Shown here: piece by piece, positions 11,101 to 23,500 of the stretch | Position numbering within the stretch: the first letter of the stretch is position 1 | How the letters are laid out: every line of letters starts with the position of its first letter | From: Antedon mediterranea | Taxonomy: Eukaryota > Echinodermata > Crinoidea > Comatulida > Antedonidae | Assembly (NCBI RefSeq): GCF_964355755.1 | Contig: NC_092675.1 | Span: forward strand, 23,662,412 to 23,726,411 | Length of the DNA stretch: 64,000 nt | Reading direction: 5' to 3' | The notes under the pieces: generated by a model | What the model was told of the DNA's origin: nothing | Databases searched by the model: none | What the model saw: the letters and a program-made list of their open reading frames with translations, nothing else | Position numbers and translations under genes: made by a program

Positions 11101-13316
11101 TAGATAAAAAATGAATAAATAGAAAAATAAAGATAGTAAATAACGAATACATCGAATGAGTATCAGCAAAAACAAGTACCGTTTTTGGAAATTCTGTAAG
11201 AAACGGGTCGGCAATACTAGGCCTAACTAGTTAAGTACACATCGTAAAAGAAACTGTTATTAACATCAGTGTGGTGGTAATGAGATATACGCATTCGTCA
11301 CTCTTCTCATCTATATATAAATTTACGTAAGGGCAAAAATCGGTAAATCGTGCGTTATTTCTAGAATGTTTACGCGATGGTATATAAAGTTGGTTCGTAC
11401 TTTCGGTACTAATTTTAACCACCTGATGTAACCCTGTTTACTAATTAAATTGAGTTCGATAATTAGTTATTGACGATTAAAACGAATTTAGGTTCAAAGA
11501 TTTGCCCCAAATAGGGGTGTTTTCCGATCGTGGTATACACTGTCTAATGGATGTCAATTTGAAAAATACCCGCACACAATAATACGAGGACGCTTCGCAT
11601 TTTCCTATCTCCTCCTACGATAATTGTTTTTAATAGCTGAAAACCGGTTGAACAGTTCGAGTACAGCATCATGATGTTGAAGACAGGCCGATTTTCTTTA
11701 AAAAATGCTATTTTGATACATGTAATATACGTTTTTACAAATGTATTGATTTGTGATGAATGGAACATTCCAAATTATTTGGTTTAACCATAGAGGTATA
11801 GATTTAGATTTATGGGCCCCCTTGGAGAATAAACATAAATAGTATTGCAATGCTGTACAATACTGTTAAGGTATTGTTAGATTATAAACATATAATATAC
11901 AAATAAATAAACGTTATTACTGACAGTTGCTTCTCAACGTTTGTATTAATTAATAATTTAAAAATATATAAACGTACGTAGTGGTACGTGTATCGTTACA
12001 TGTACTTTACTATTTCAATAGACTATGACAGTGAGAGTTTTAACAAAGTATTAAATCGTAAATGGTTTACTGTATTTAGTGGTATATTATTTATAGGCCT
12101 ATAAAACATTAAAAACAATATTTCGTTACTGAGTGGATAAGAATATATTTTAAAATGTTTCCTCTTTGTACCTATCTTCTTCCCCCATCCCTCAACCCTT
12201 AATGTTACATACAAAACACAAATTGGGTTTGTTTAAATGAGTCCAAATAAAAAAATTTGACTCATTTTGTTTCTCTCTCGGAAGTAATTCCCAGGGTGCT
12301 AATTTTAGCTGACTACATAAATCATCGTGTATATTTATTCGTTTCTGTAAACGACAATGTATTATAGTCCTGCAGTACGTACATTTGAAATCTCCATTTT
12401 TTTCTCGCTGGAAAATACTGTGTATTCGAGAACCATCTGTGGGCACGACCTAGATGGTACGCGAGCGAAGCGAGCGTGCCATCTAGTTTATACAATAATA
12501 ACAACGCTAAACTAATTTATAAAGTTAATGTATTCGTATTACTGATACGCATACTTACGCTTTCCTCCCCAAAGTATTTGATTATCCCGGAAATGCCATT
12601 CATCCGAGTCATACTCCTCTTCCTCATCCTCATCATCTTCCTCTTCACATCCACCATCTTCTATTTTCTCTGATTGTTTTTTCACCTTTTCCTTGCTTTT
12701 CTTGGATTTTTGTATTTTGTTTTTCTTTGTGACATCCTCCTCTTCATCGGTGTCATCGTCTTCTTCATCACTTACGTCACACATTGCGTTATCATATTCA
12801 TTGTCAAGAGTTGTACTCTAATTCAAGAAATAAAAAAGGTCAGCTTTAAAAGTGTTTATTAGGATGCACACGTCAAAGAAGTAGACCAGTATGGTATGGT
12901 TATGTCAGTGTATATTCACTTAGTGTTAAAACCATTAACCATGAACTTACAATTACTTTTAATTAAACAGTTCTTAGGCATAATCTTACATTACTGTAAT
13001 TGAAATAAGGTTCCCGTAAAGGCATATTTTCCGTGCACATATTTACATAATTCACTTCTACACACTTCTATATTATCTTCCAACCCCGGCCCGAAAATGT
13101 ATGAACAATAGGGCCTATAGTTTAACGTAGGCCTATCAATAGTTCAATTCTTACCAAAGATGTCTTCCCACAAATGTCAATCTCCAACTTTGAAATCTTT
13201 GAAGGCTCATTTAGGTGTACCACGACTACTCCACAAATAGTATCACCTAGTCCAAACACATTCTCTCCAGCAGTGTGTCTATCAATTATAATTTTAAAAT
13301 CGCGTATTTTTCCCAT
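8176..13316 (-). CDS. Alpha-arrestin (arrestin domain-containing protein), copy A
   Basis: Eight exons: 13316-13155, 12817-12559, 11051-10985, 10825-10672, 10175-10067, 9626-9373, 8940-8832, 8297-8176; 411 residues ending in TGA. Phases are consistent throughout. Family hallmarks: MGKIRDFKI with GDTICGVV (first strands of the N-domain), EIRFEFQIP, LPTTFEGSMGFTRYWLEA (the family's LPxSFEGxxGxxRYWxxA), a C-domain opening with FRICPCFPGRRK, DSILFSGEIKNNS, and SSLMIPPIPPSS. Alpha-arrestins are membrane adaptors that promote ubiquitination and endocytosis of receptors and transporters. Exon 2 inserts an 86-residue charged segment: acidic (DEEDDDTDEEED), then lysine-rich, then acidic again (EEEDDEDEEEEYDSDE). 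No PPxY motif is present; the C-terminus ends YSYYPPVGL, so NEDD4-type ligase binding would need another route. Copy B next door is its tandem duplicate. Confidence 0.92.
8616..8727. repeat. Imperfect inverted repeat able to form a long hairpin
   Basis: About 38 bp at 8616-8653 (AATAAACCAATAAATAAAAA, then TTACGTCCAAGACAGTT) pairs with 8687-8727 with few mismatches, leaving a loop of about 33 bases. It lies in the last intron of alpha-arrestin A. It could be a small transposon remnant or a hairpin RNA precursor. Confidence 0.6.
9741..9845 (+). repeat. Dispersed repeat, copy 1
   Basis: AGCTCACTATTTCG, a GGTCGGT-rich core, CGGTAAACACTA, CACGCGACTGCAG and ATGTATATGG recur in the same order and orientation at 29491-29598. 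It is intronic in alpha-arrestin A. Class unknown. Confidence 0.75.
12450..12486. repeat. Short palindrome around GCGAGCGAAGCGAGCG
   Basis: CTAGATGGTACGC and its near-perfect complement GCGTGCCATCTAG flank a GC-rich centre built from GAGCGAAGCGAGC. It stands out in base composition from the AT-rich intron of alpha-arrestin A that contains it. Confidence 0.7.
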
Positions 13317-14862
13317 GCTGTTTTGCGTGTTTTGGTTGTTGACATTCCAGTGTTACTTATAGGCTAAAAGCAGGACTATTATCAAGAATGAATGCAATGA
13401 AGTGTTAAGTAACTGTATTGTTTGTTGCACCCACTCTTGTCTGCACGTCAATGTCGTATCGTACAAAAGCGTGTGGTAGAGAACACGATTCTTGATTTGA
13501 ATTGCTAAGTTAAAGTCAAACCGAAACAAGTGATTTCTTACGCCCTCAAAATTCCTATCCTGGATTCATGTTATAACACCTTGATCACAACGTCACGAAT
13601 TCAATTCTACTAACACCTTTCCATTTTACGTGGGTCTGCTTTCACAAAGGGTCGTTCAGACTGAGTTAAGTTACCCGCCAATCTTCACCGAATGATTACT
13701 GTTAATTCTGGTTGGCAGGGATAACTAAGAGAAAGTAGTTGGTATGTTCTTAGTTTAGCAAGTTGAAATATGCATTACATCACTAAGTATGATGCGATAC
13801 TATTGTAATAAAAAAGTGTTGTATTATATTGCCTTATAGAAATAGTTATATTAAGTATTTTATATAGTTATATAATACAGATATATAATACAAGACACAG
13901 ATGTCAAAGGTCGTAAAGCTTTTGTATAACGATATTAATTAATAATAATGATAATAATAATATATACGAATTTGTAAAGGGCCAATTCCAGCAACAATTA
14001 GTGATCCAAGGCGCTGTGGCGTATTTCTCCAATCTGTGCTGAAATGTTATAATCAACCCTTCAAGGTGAAGTCAAGATGTGGCCACTTCTGCGAATCAAC
14101 TTCTCGCGATTAATTGATTATTTATTTCCTCTGTTCTTTTTCACAAAATCATTTATTCGTATTGGAATATACATGGACGATTTGTTTTTGTATTTACCAG
14201 ATGACGAGGATTAGTTTGAGATATCGAGTACAAAAATGGTTTACGCAATCCCTCCCACTCACAAATAGTATAGTTTTGTTAAAATTGGCAATTATTCACG
14301 ATTCAGTTTGAGAGTCTCATTTTATTGTATTTGGCATCAAATAATATATATTTACATGCATTTACATAAAGTATAATTAGGATATATGCCTAATGGTAAA
14401 TAAGAACATGAGCTGTTGGTTAAAATCCTGGTTTATGCACACACATACTAGTTTTACCAAAATTAGAAATATGCCAACGAATCATTTCTAAGAATCTCTT
14501 TTTTTGTATAATAAATATTGAATTGACATAAATCGATATATTTACACGCAATTAGTTCAAGTAGACCATACATACAAACGAAAATGAATTAGAATAAAGT
14601 AATATGTATGAAGGTAAATTAATGGAAACTTGTTTATTTATACTGTTATCAGCCACCAGCAAGAACACTTTCTATTTTGTATAGTGTTAAATACCTTGCA
14701 TCCAGATACACAAGATTAGAATATGCCTTTATAACACAAAAATACTTTATAATATGTCCAATATGATTGATACATTTTATACTGGTATAACTATTAGATC
14801 AACACAATAAACAACAATACAATTTTTAAACTGGGTTATCGACTATAGAATAGATTGTAATG
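13317..14862. other. Spacer between the two alpha-arrestin genes
   Basis: This holds the promoter region of copy A and the distal 3' region of copy B. I see no coding exon, no clear TATA box and no recognised repeat. Confidence 0.45.
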
Positions 14863-14891
14863 TTACTCGTCCGTGGAATTGTCGTAGGCTC
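14863..14891 (-). CDS. Candidate alternative last exon of alpha-arrestin B
   Basis: A good acceptor (TTTGATTACAG) precedes 14891. In the phase left by exon 7 of copy B the reading is G-A-Y-D-N-S-T-D-E followed by TAA at 14865-14863. It lies about 450 bp beyond the main stop, so splicing exon 7 here would replace the KYIPMYSYFDPT tail by a short acidic one. Only eight codons are involved, so chance is possible. Confidence 0.35.
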
Positions 14892-15338
14892 CTGTAATCA
14901 AATAAACAAGAGAGGGGATTTATAAAATAAGCCAGCCTTGTGCATAGCTAACAAAATAAAACTAGTTGTTTGCACGCAACACAAATGTTTGATAAAAAGC
15001 AAAATGATTTGAATAAAACTGAAATATTTATGGAATGTGTGGTCTTATAAAAATAATTATTATATTATTAAATCCTACCAGTAAGTATAATATGAACTTG
15101 TATAGTGTATATCTAGAATCATGACTTATTGAAGTAAGTACTCACATTACATACTATGTTGTACGGTAATATCTAGTGACAATAAACATGTATATTGGAT
15201 GTATATAACAAACAGAATGTATCGAAAGACTTGCAACATTTTACCATGTATTAGCACATCGAGTATAAATTGTAATAAAACCTATATTGAATTGCATTGA
15301 TCACATCAAATTACATTCTTTTACACCATACCGTTCTT

Positions 15339-18300
15339 CTATGTTGGATCAAAATAGCTGTACATTGGTATATATTTTGAATCGCCTAAAACCTTTTCAT
15401 TGGTGTCCGTATCTACCGGTCCAAACACACTGCTTGCATACTGTGATCCTGAGAAAAAATAAACCATCAGAATAAGTTTAAGTAGATGCAGAAAAAATAA
15501 ACCAACCAGATTAAATTATTTACACATATATAAAACTAATAATGTTGGCGGCTTTTCAATATATAGCATTCTTTCGCTTTAAAAAGTAATGTTCAGGAAG
15601 ACCCACTACAGATTGTTTGAATGCTTGGTGCAATTAGTTTTTTTAAGCAACAGTTACTTTGATAGAAACTATAGGCATACACTTTGTACATACACGAAAT
15701 TTAAATATATTTTGATGGTTTTTCTAAAAGATTCAAAGTCGTGTAAGGATGTTTACAATCTATCACAAAGACGAAGGAAGGCAAATAATCATGAATAACT
15801 ATTTGTTTTTACCTGAAAGCAAGAATTCTGTGCTCATACTTTTACTTCTTCCCACTCCTCCTCCTCCAAAGCCAGACGAAGAGGACGAACTCATTGTCGC
15901 AGTTGTATCTACTACTGGAGGTAGATGCATTGGTAATGGAACGGTTCCGATTAGGACGGGTATACACACAGATGTCTCTTTAGATCGTGAAACTTTTAAG
16001 GAAAGCTGGAATATCAAAAAACACCACGTTAAGGCAGTTGTGACTATACGTTGTACTTTAATGTAGCTTAACATTTACAATACTACAGTTCACAGTTAGC
16101 ATGCAAATTTAAGCCTGGATTACTTAATTGTGAATAATGCGTTATGCAAAAGTGCCAAATTGCAAAAATATATCTGTATTTATAGCAATGACAACAATTT
16201 AATTTGAGTAATCTTCAAGTAGGTCCCACGAAGATTATGTATCTCCCCCTCTCCTCATATAAAAACAAATAGAAATAAGCAATATACAGATTGCAGTATG
16301 AATTGGTTACCTTAAGGTAATATTCGACCTCGATATATTTGCATTTGAATGAAGGTGGAATTGGAGGCATCTGTAATGCAAAATTACTCCAATTCTGGGT
16401 GTCTTTCTTGCTAACCATTTGCAGGTCTTCTGAGGTCACGATTTTGTCCGTGACTTTACTGTTCATTTCTTGAGAGTACGTTGACTTTTGGTGAAACGAT
16501 ACACTTGGTTTGATTTTCTTATTGGATGAATTCATTATCTCTCCACTGTAAATTAAGCTTTCACCTGTAACGAATTACACTAATTTATTCTTTAACACAG
16601 TTAAAAGTGTTTAAACTCTGTAATATTAAATGTTGTGTTTATACTGCAATGTGCGGATGTCAAATATTATAGAATCACTTGTTTATATATAAGTATATAT
16701 GTATATGTTAGTGAATACCGAAACTGCAATATGGCCTATTCAAAGTTTTTTTTTTATTTAATCTTCATTTTGTGAAAATACATCATTAATAAGAGATATT
16801 AATTCGTAAAGATTATTGTAATTTAATATAATATTATACACCATATACCAAACGTAGTACATGTATTGCTTATTTAATTCATTACGTACCTGGTGAATAT
16901 GATCTTCTTTCTAGTACTAGGTTGAAGTAAAGTTGCTGTGGTTTTGAACAGCATTTAGCGTTACGTAATACTTTCTCCTTATTTGCACTCATCTTAACCT
17001 ATGTAAACATTATTGTACGTATATATTATATTGAGCATGTGTTAATGACTCTTTATTCAGTAGGCCCCTATAATCTGAACATAACCACAGAGGTTATGGT
17101 AGGATTTTGAGTCATAAAAAGAAATGCACCGGTGAATCTTTGGTGGGCAGCGGGGTTTTCACTCTTTTCTTCATCTTAACCATTTTATAAATTAACTTTA
17201 AAAATTATCTTTTAAAATCAACATATGTTAACAAAGAATTGATTACTGATAATGTAGGCCTATGGGTTAATATAACTCATCAATAATAAGTAGATGGCAT
17301 TACAAAAACATGTGGCATGGAATCGACAATTGAAAAATATTTATATGTCATCATACGATCTTCCCATAAAAATGAACATGTTTTTAACTTTTTTTCTCAG
17401 TGTAGTTATGTTAACATTCGTATTTACACTTACTGCGTACATTGGGTGTGTCAAATCCACTGTATTTATCACTGTGATAATCTTTCTTGATTTCTTGTCA
17501 AAATCAAACATACCAGGATCTATTTCCGCATCTAACCAATATCGGATACTTCCATGTTCTCCTTCAAAGGATGTTGGCAAATTACTAAGTTTGAAGAAAA
17601 AAAACAGTCATTACCAAATTCCATTAAAATAATTCTTCAGTAGAAACAGTTTTCTTTTCAAATTGTATATTTACTAAATATATGTTAAGATTTAGATATC
17701 ATATACATTATTGAGACCTACCTTGACGGTAAAACAAACTCAAATCGAAGATTGTTTTTTCCTGGTGCAAATATTGTACTTGCATTAGCTAAATAAAATA
17801 GAAAAAAAAAAATCATTTTTACAGAATTGTAAACCAAATGTAATCGTTTTATAGAGATAAAAGAAAGAAGATTCGCTATTAATAAAGTATTATATAAATT
17901 GTAATTACAACATGCGCTTATTTTTATGTCGTTTCGTGGTCTCAATACAATATTGATGAAAACAAACTATTGAGTAATCAAAAAGTAAAAAAGTGCCAGT
18001 ATTTTTTTTTTTATTATTTTATCTTTTAAGCCTTATGAAGTAATGACTCACAATCTCCCCATATTATCTTATAATCATCGACGTAAATGTCATTATTTGT
18101 GTCATCGGTTTTATCTTCTTCTTCATCATTTTCATTATTCTCCCCTTCATCGGCTATCTCTTTTCCAATATTCACCTGTTTCAAAATAAGTATATTTGAC
18201 ATGCATATTTATACTTTTTCCTCAAATTAAGTTGGTACTCTCTATAATTTTGTCAAGAAGAATTCAATGCGTATAGAAAATTCTGTCCAGTATAATGCCT

Positions 18301-18590
18301 ACTCTAACATGATGAATGTAAATGCATCGACTTTGCACAGGAGAGAGAAATTTAGAGCAAAAGTATGAATAATGGTTTTAAACGTACGTGACACCAATAG
18401 TCACAATAACAATACTAACTATATGAATAGAGATACATACCATAGATTTTCCAAACAGATGAATGCTTATTTGTGGAATCTTTGTGGAATTTGCGAGTGT
18501 TAAAGACACCGAGCCGCAGATACTTTCACCAACTCTGTATACGGCTGAAGCATTGTCTAAGCATATTGATAAATCTTGTATTCGTCCCAT
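15339..18590 (-). CDS. Alpha-arrestin (arrestin domain-containing protein), copy B
   Basis: Eight exons: 18590-18441, 18175-18052, 17788-17722, 17584-17434, 16998-16890, 16564-16311, 16005-15813, 15448-15339; 385 residues ending in TAG. Phases equal those of copy A at every junction, and exons 3, 5 and 6 have the same length (67, 109, 254 nt). That equality decided the acceptor of exon 5 (16998, not 16992). Hallmarks: MGRIQDLSI, GESICGSVSL, LRFEFVLPS, LPTSFEGEHGSIRYWLDAE, CCSKPQQLYFNLVLERRSYSPG, LQMPPIPPS, CIPVLIGTVPL. Exon 2 gives a shorter acidic insert (ENDEEEDKTDDTNND) ending YKIIWG, matching NQILWG in copy A. Exon 7 is longer than in A and adds a Ser/Gly-rich stretch. Both copies end with a YIPMYSY motif. 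There is no PPxY. The role is inferred to be adaptor-type, as for copy A. Confidence 0.92.
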
Positions 18591-20569
18591 AGCTCAATCA
18601 AGTACAACACAATACTCATAATAAAGTACGAAACTGTAGATTATATACAATATTTTTATTTGTTCTGAACCCATCATGGATGATTACGCTATCTGAATAG
18701 AGAAAAGACAAGCCGTGCCCACATACATATGCCTACGTATCAACGTCAGGATTCACCTACACAAAATAACGATTATTTATTTTATTGTCGATATAGAGCG
18801 GATCAAATATGTAGAGTGGCGACAAAGCCCACTGCTGGACTGAGCTGAGATGTACCATAAGAGGCGAGAAAATGCCGATGAAATTAAAGCAACATACATG
18901 AACCACGATATCTTTACTTGCTGCTATATTTCAGGCAAAGCACAATTTCTGTGTCAAATTATTTTAAATTTTCATAATGTTTCCGGCTTTATTTTGAACA
19001 AATATCAATTGTTTATTAAAATATCAAAATATAAATAAAAATATGAGGACAGGTAAATCCTAATATGAGGCAAGAAAAACTGGCTGATATGTTCCATCAC
19101 AAAGAGACCGAAACGTGATATGATTTGCTCCAACACACACAGGAGATCAGAGGAGGTAGAGATTTTTGGTTTTGTTGTCTGTCAGGTACATTTACCGTTT
19201 TTTAATTACACAGGTAGGAAGTGCGGTCGGTGTGGTTTATTTTAAATTGTTATTAAAAAAAACCCCATTATTGTCAAGTTCAAGGATGGTTTAAGACTCG
19301 TCTTTCAGATTCACAGCGAGAGGGCGGTTTAGACGATTATGTTTAGGTGAAAGTTGTAGTTTTAGTTTCAGTCCTTTAATAAAAAAAAAAGTTTCGGTTA
19401 ATTCGATTCTCTTTAAATTTGAATTAGTTTTCCTTTTGATTAATTGTATACTTACTTTTTTCGTTCGTATTACTATAGGCCCTAATTAACATACCGAGTG
19501 GTTGTAGGAGCACAGGCACAAACATATTCAAATGTGATATGATATCATAGAAGAAATAAATAAAGTATTTCTTCCATGGCGAGATTATAGTTGCATCGAT
19601 CTCGATATTTACACGTCATAAGATGTAGGCACAATTATTTAAAGAAATAACAGTTCATCCATTATTCATTATTCATTTATTTTTCTCATTATTATTTTCT
19701 GCCTTTAAGTATATAAAAACAGTTTACTTATAAATCAACGCCGATCAGTCAAGTACATGACTAGATAACTAGTTACTAAATGCAATCGTACAAATCTACA
19801 TAATAAATTATTATAATTTACAAAATATGAGTATAAATTAGAACGTATTTACATTAAAGATTCGGTCATATTTACAACGGTATAAAAATTGATGACAAAC
19901 AAAAGGCGTTGTCTGATCTCAAACAAATTCAAGACCAAAAATATTACATATTATTTAATTGGAATTATATAACTACCGTTCCAAGGAACGAAACGTGGTG
20001 TTATATTGACCGGTCAATATAACGCGTCTAGCTGACGTAATTAGATTACACCCAATAAGAAAAAAAACAGGCCTCATTTTAGTGTCATTTTTGTTACAAA
20101 AATAACAGTATTTTAAAAATTGCTACAACGACCTACCGGAGATACAATATTTTCATTTTTTGGGCTTTGTAATTATAGAAGATAGTGTATTAGTATACAA
20201 GAACTATTTACTTTCAATATATGATGAACGTTAAATATATATTTTATACGACCACAGTTAAGATCGGATAAAGAGGTTTAACTAGACATTGTAGCTTTGT
20301 TTCTTGATTTATTATTAGTGTATGTGTTTTTTTGGTTTTTTTCGTATTCGTATTTAATGTTATATCCTGGGGTTGGTCTTTCTGACTTATATGACCATCC
20401 CCCCACGTGATTACATTCATTGTATTTATTATCCTGTATGTTATTGTGTAAATTGAATTGAATTGATATCGGTATGTATTTGTATAGGTGTCATAAAATA
20501 TGTCAAATACTGTTGGCTTGGAAATGCTAGGAGATCGCATTTCCTACTTAGACGTCTCTGAAGCTGAAT
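18591..20569. other. Spacer between alpha-arrestin B and the first MAM receptor
   Basis: This holds the upstream region of alpha-arrestin B and the 3' untranslated region of the MAM receptor; AATAAA on the minus strand at 20430-20425 is a possible polyadenylation signal. A perfect palindrome at 20000-20023 is listed separately. I found no exon. Confidence 0.45.
20000..20023. repeat. Perfect 24-bp palindrome centred on ACCGGT
   Basis: GTTATATTGACC is followed at once by its exact reverse complement GGTCAATATAAC. It lies between two co-directional genes, about 1.4 kb upstream of the alpha-arrestin B start. It could be a dimeric factor site or a transposon remnant; neither can be told from sequence alone. 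Confidence 0.75.
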
Positions 20570-23500
20570 CTACATTTGGCATTCCAAAACTTCATAATAC
20601 TCTTCGTCGTGCTTTAGCTCTTCGTAATCGTTTGAAGCATTTGACAGTCCTTTACTAAGTTTATCCCTCAGAGAAGATAATGAAGATTTTCGACGTTGAT
20701 TGTTTTTCGCTACAAAACTTGGTTGATGAGCCAACCCATTGTCGTCTGCGTTCCTGACAACGTCAGGCATTGTTGCATACTCTGATAACTGTGAATATGT
20801 TTGATCTGCTGGTGATAGGGTAAAATATACAGGTGACACCGGGGAGTCGGTGTTAGTTAAATTGTGATTAATTGGTGAATTTCGAGATAAACTGCAGTCT
20901 GGTATGTCATCCACATCTTCGTATGTTGCGTCAATATTAACACTGTGTCTATATGGCTGTTCTTCTTTAGCTTCTTTTGGTAAGGATGGTAGACGTGGCA
21001 ACGACTTACCACGTTCTATGGGTGTCATTCGTTGTTGAAATTGTATTCCTTGTTGTGTCTTCGGGGTGCTTGTAAGATCTATGGCACCTAATTCAGCAGA
21101 ATTGTTCAAACCACCCTCTTTAGGTTTGGTTAGTGTCATATAACCTGATGTTGTCATCAGTCCGGATTTTGATTCTTGAAAACGTTTGCGTTTAGTTTCA
21201 GCAGCAACTATTTCCACTTGCACTTTCTTCTTGCGACGATTTCTGAGAAATAAAATACAGAGTTCATGATTAAAAGATTTATATCATTGTTTTTGATAAC
21301 TATAATTAAATTCGTCAAAGTTACTATATTATTTTGGAAACAAACGAAAGTTTGTCAGATTATTTTAAACTGTATTACAGTTTACACTGGTTTTCTCTTC
21401 CTCAATTAACGTATTGATAACAGTTCAAAACTCAATCCAAATCGTCTCTTGGTTTCAAAGTGTAATTTGTTCAGGAAATGTAACTGTTTAGTTTACGGTA
21501 TACAATACGTGACTTAAAAAACTATACCAACCTTCTAAGTAAGCAACAGTGAATTATAACGCTCATAATGATAATGAAAACCAAACCAATGATTATTCCA
21601 ATTAAAATCACAATCAAGCTGTCATTGTCTGAAAAATATAATACAAATTATACATTCATTATTAAAATTTAATTTTGGAATATACTGATTGGCAGTAGGC
21701 CTACTGTATTTTTTAAAGATATCATCATGTTCTTTTTATTTGTAATTGTAATTACTATATATGTTGTACTCATATGTATCATCAAGGAATGAAAATGAAA
21801 TGAAAATTGTTTTCGTTGAAGCTCTACTGATGAAATGTATATCACGGAACCATAGTGAGAATAATTTGAATACAATTTGAGTTTATTGGTTCACGTATTG
21901 ACTAAGGTCAAATTATACCGTATAGACTTATATGCTTACTGTATAGTTTTCAGCAATACATCTCAAAGATGTATTGTCTCCCAGCTGAAAAAATAATTCT
22001 TAAACATTTTTTTTGTTAATCCACTTTCACCAAAAATTGGATCGAAAAAATGTAATTTAAAGAAAAAAATAGTCAAATTGGCTGCCAGCCAATAGATTTT
22101 TGGTTGAATTATAACCATTTTTTTTCTATGAAAGTGATTAACTTTATTAAAATTACAAAATAATATATTAAAAGTCTGATTTAATTAATCTTAATTTTTC
22201 AAGTTTTTGGGAGACAATAAATCTTTAACTTAACTGTCATAAATAAATGTTTTAAGCTTAGTCAATGTGCAATGTGTATTCTATAAGGAATTCCTGGTGA
22301 TTTGAAGTCTACTATTTGTGTAACATTCTGTAAAGAAATGATGGAATGATTGCAATATTATTATTAAACTCTGTAAAGTAGTATTTTGATATCATTCTCA
22401 CTTAAAGTTTGAGACAACTGATACAATTTTAGGCACGCGTGTGTTTTTTTTCCAAACCATTGTAACATGTCTGATGTCGGAAAGGCGGTAGATTACAAGT
22501 AGGTTGTTCACATTGTGTTTCCTTTGTTTACTCTGCTGGGACGACAACAACTATTACGACAATAGTGGGTTTTATATTGGATACAATAAGGCAATAGACC
22601 TTGCGATTGTGGGTTTATGAAATGATCCACTTTCTTTCAGACAATTAATTTATTCACCATCTGGTATAAATATCCCATGGCATCAGTCAAGTAGTTTTCA
22701 GTTTTTAATACTTTAGTAAGAAAGAAATGATACACTTAATAAGTTAATTAACCCACAGCATTGTCATCTTTTTTCAGTTATTTGCCTTTGGATTTATATA
22801 TATTTGTATATATATATTTATATATTCTTTGCCTGATTTGTTTATATATAAATATTGTATATTTATATATATATATATGTAACTGAAAATAGTTTATATG
22901 GGCTATATATTTATATTATATTTCCTCATCTTTATCGTTTCAAATTAATTAATTAATATTTCAGTATATCGCCGGGCTGTTTAGAATTAATGTTTATTGT
23001 CTGATGAGTTTGTGTGTATGTATGTATGTATATGTGTATATATACATATATATAGGTGTGTGTGTACATATATGCATATATATACAAATAAATAAAATAA
23101 TTAATTAATGTTAATGTTCTTTGCCTGATTTGTTTATATATATAAATATGTATATTTATATATGTGTGTAACTAAAAATAGTCTATAGTATAGGCTATAT
23201 ATTTATATTATATTTCCTCATCTTTATCGTTTCAAATTAATTAATTAAAATTTCAGTATATCACCGGGCGGTTTAGAACTAATGTTTTTTGCCTGTCGTG
23301 TTTATATATTATATTAATGAAATGTATTATTTGTAACTTGTACTTACTTTTTTTAATACCTTATTCATTTGTTTTATTATTGAATGAAAGAAAGAAAATA
23401 AATGTTTACGTTGAGTTGAATTACCGGTGATTTATTTTTAAATATTTGTCTTGTGTTAGTTACAAGGGACCGTGTCTACAAGTAGTGTTAGTTAAAAGGG

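Noticed and set aside
12476-12862. Plus-strand ORFs rich in Phe/Leu/Ile opposite alpha-arrestin A exon 2
   Set aside because: They are the antisense of the Asp/Glu/Lys-rich exon, which always reads as hydrophobic on the other strand.
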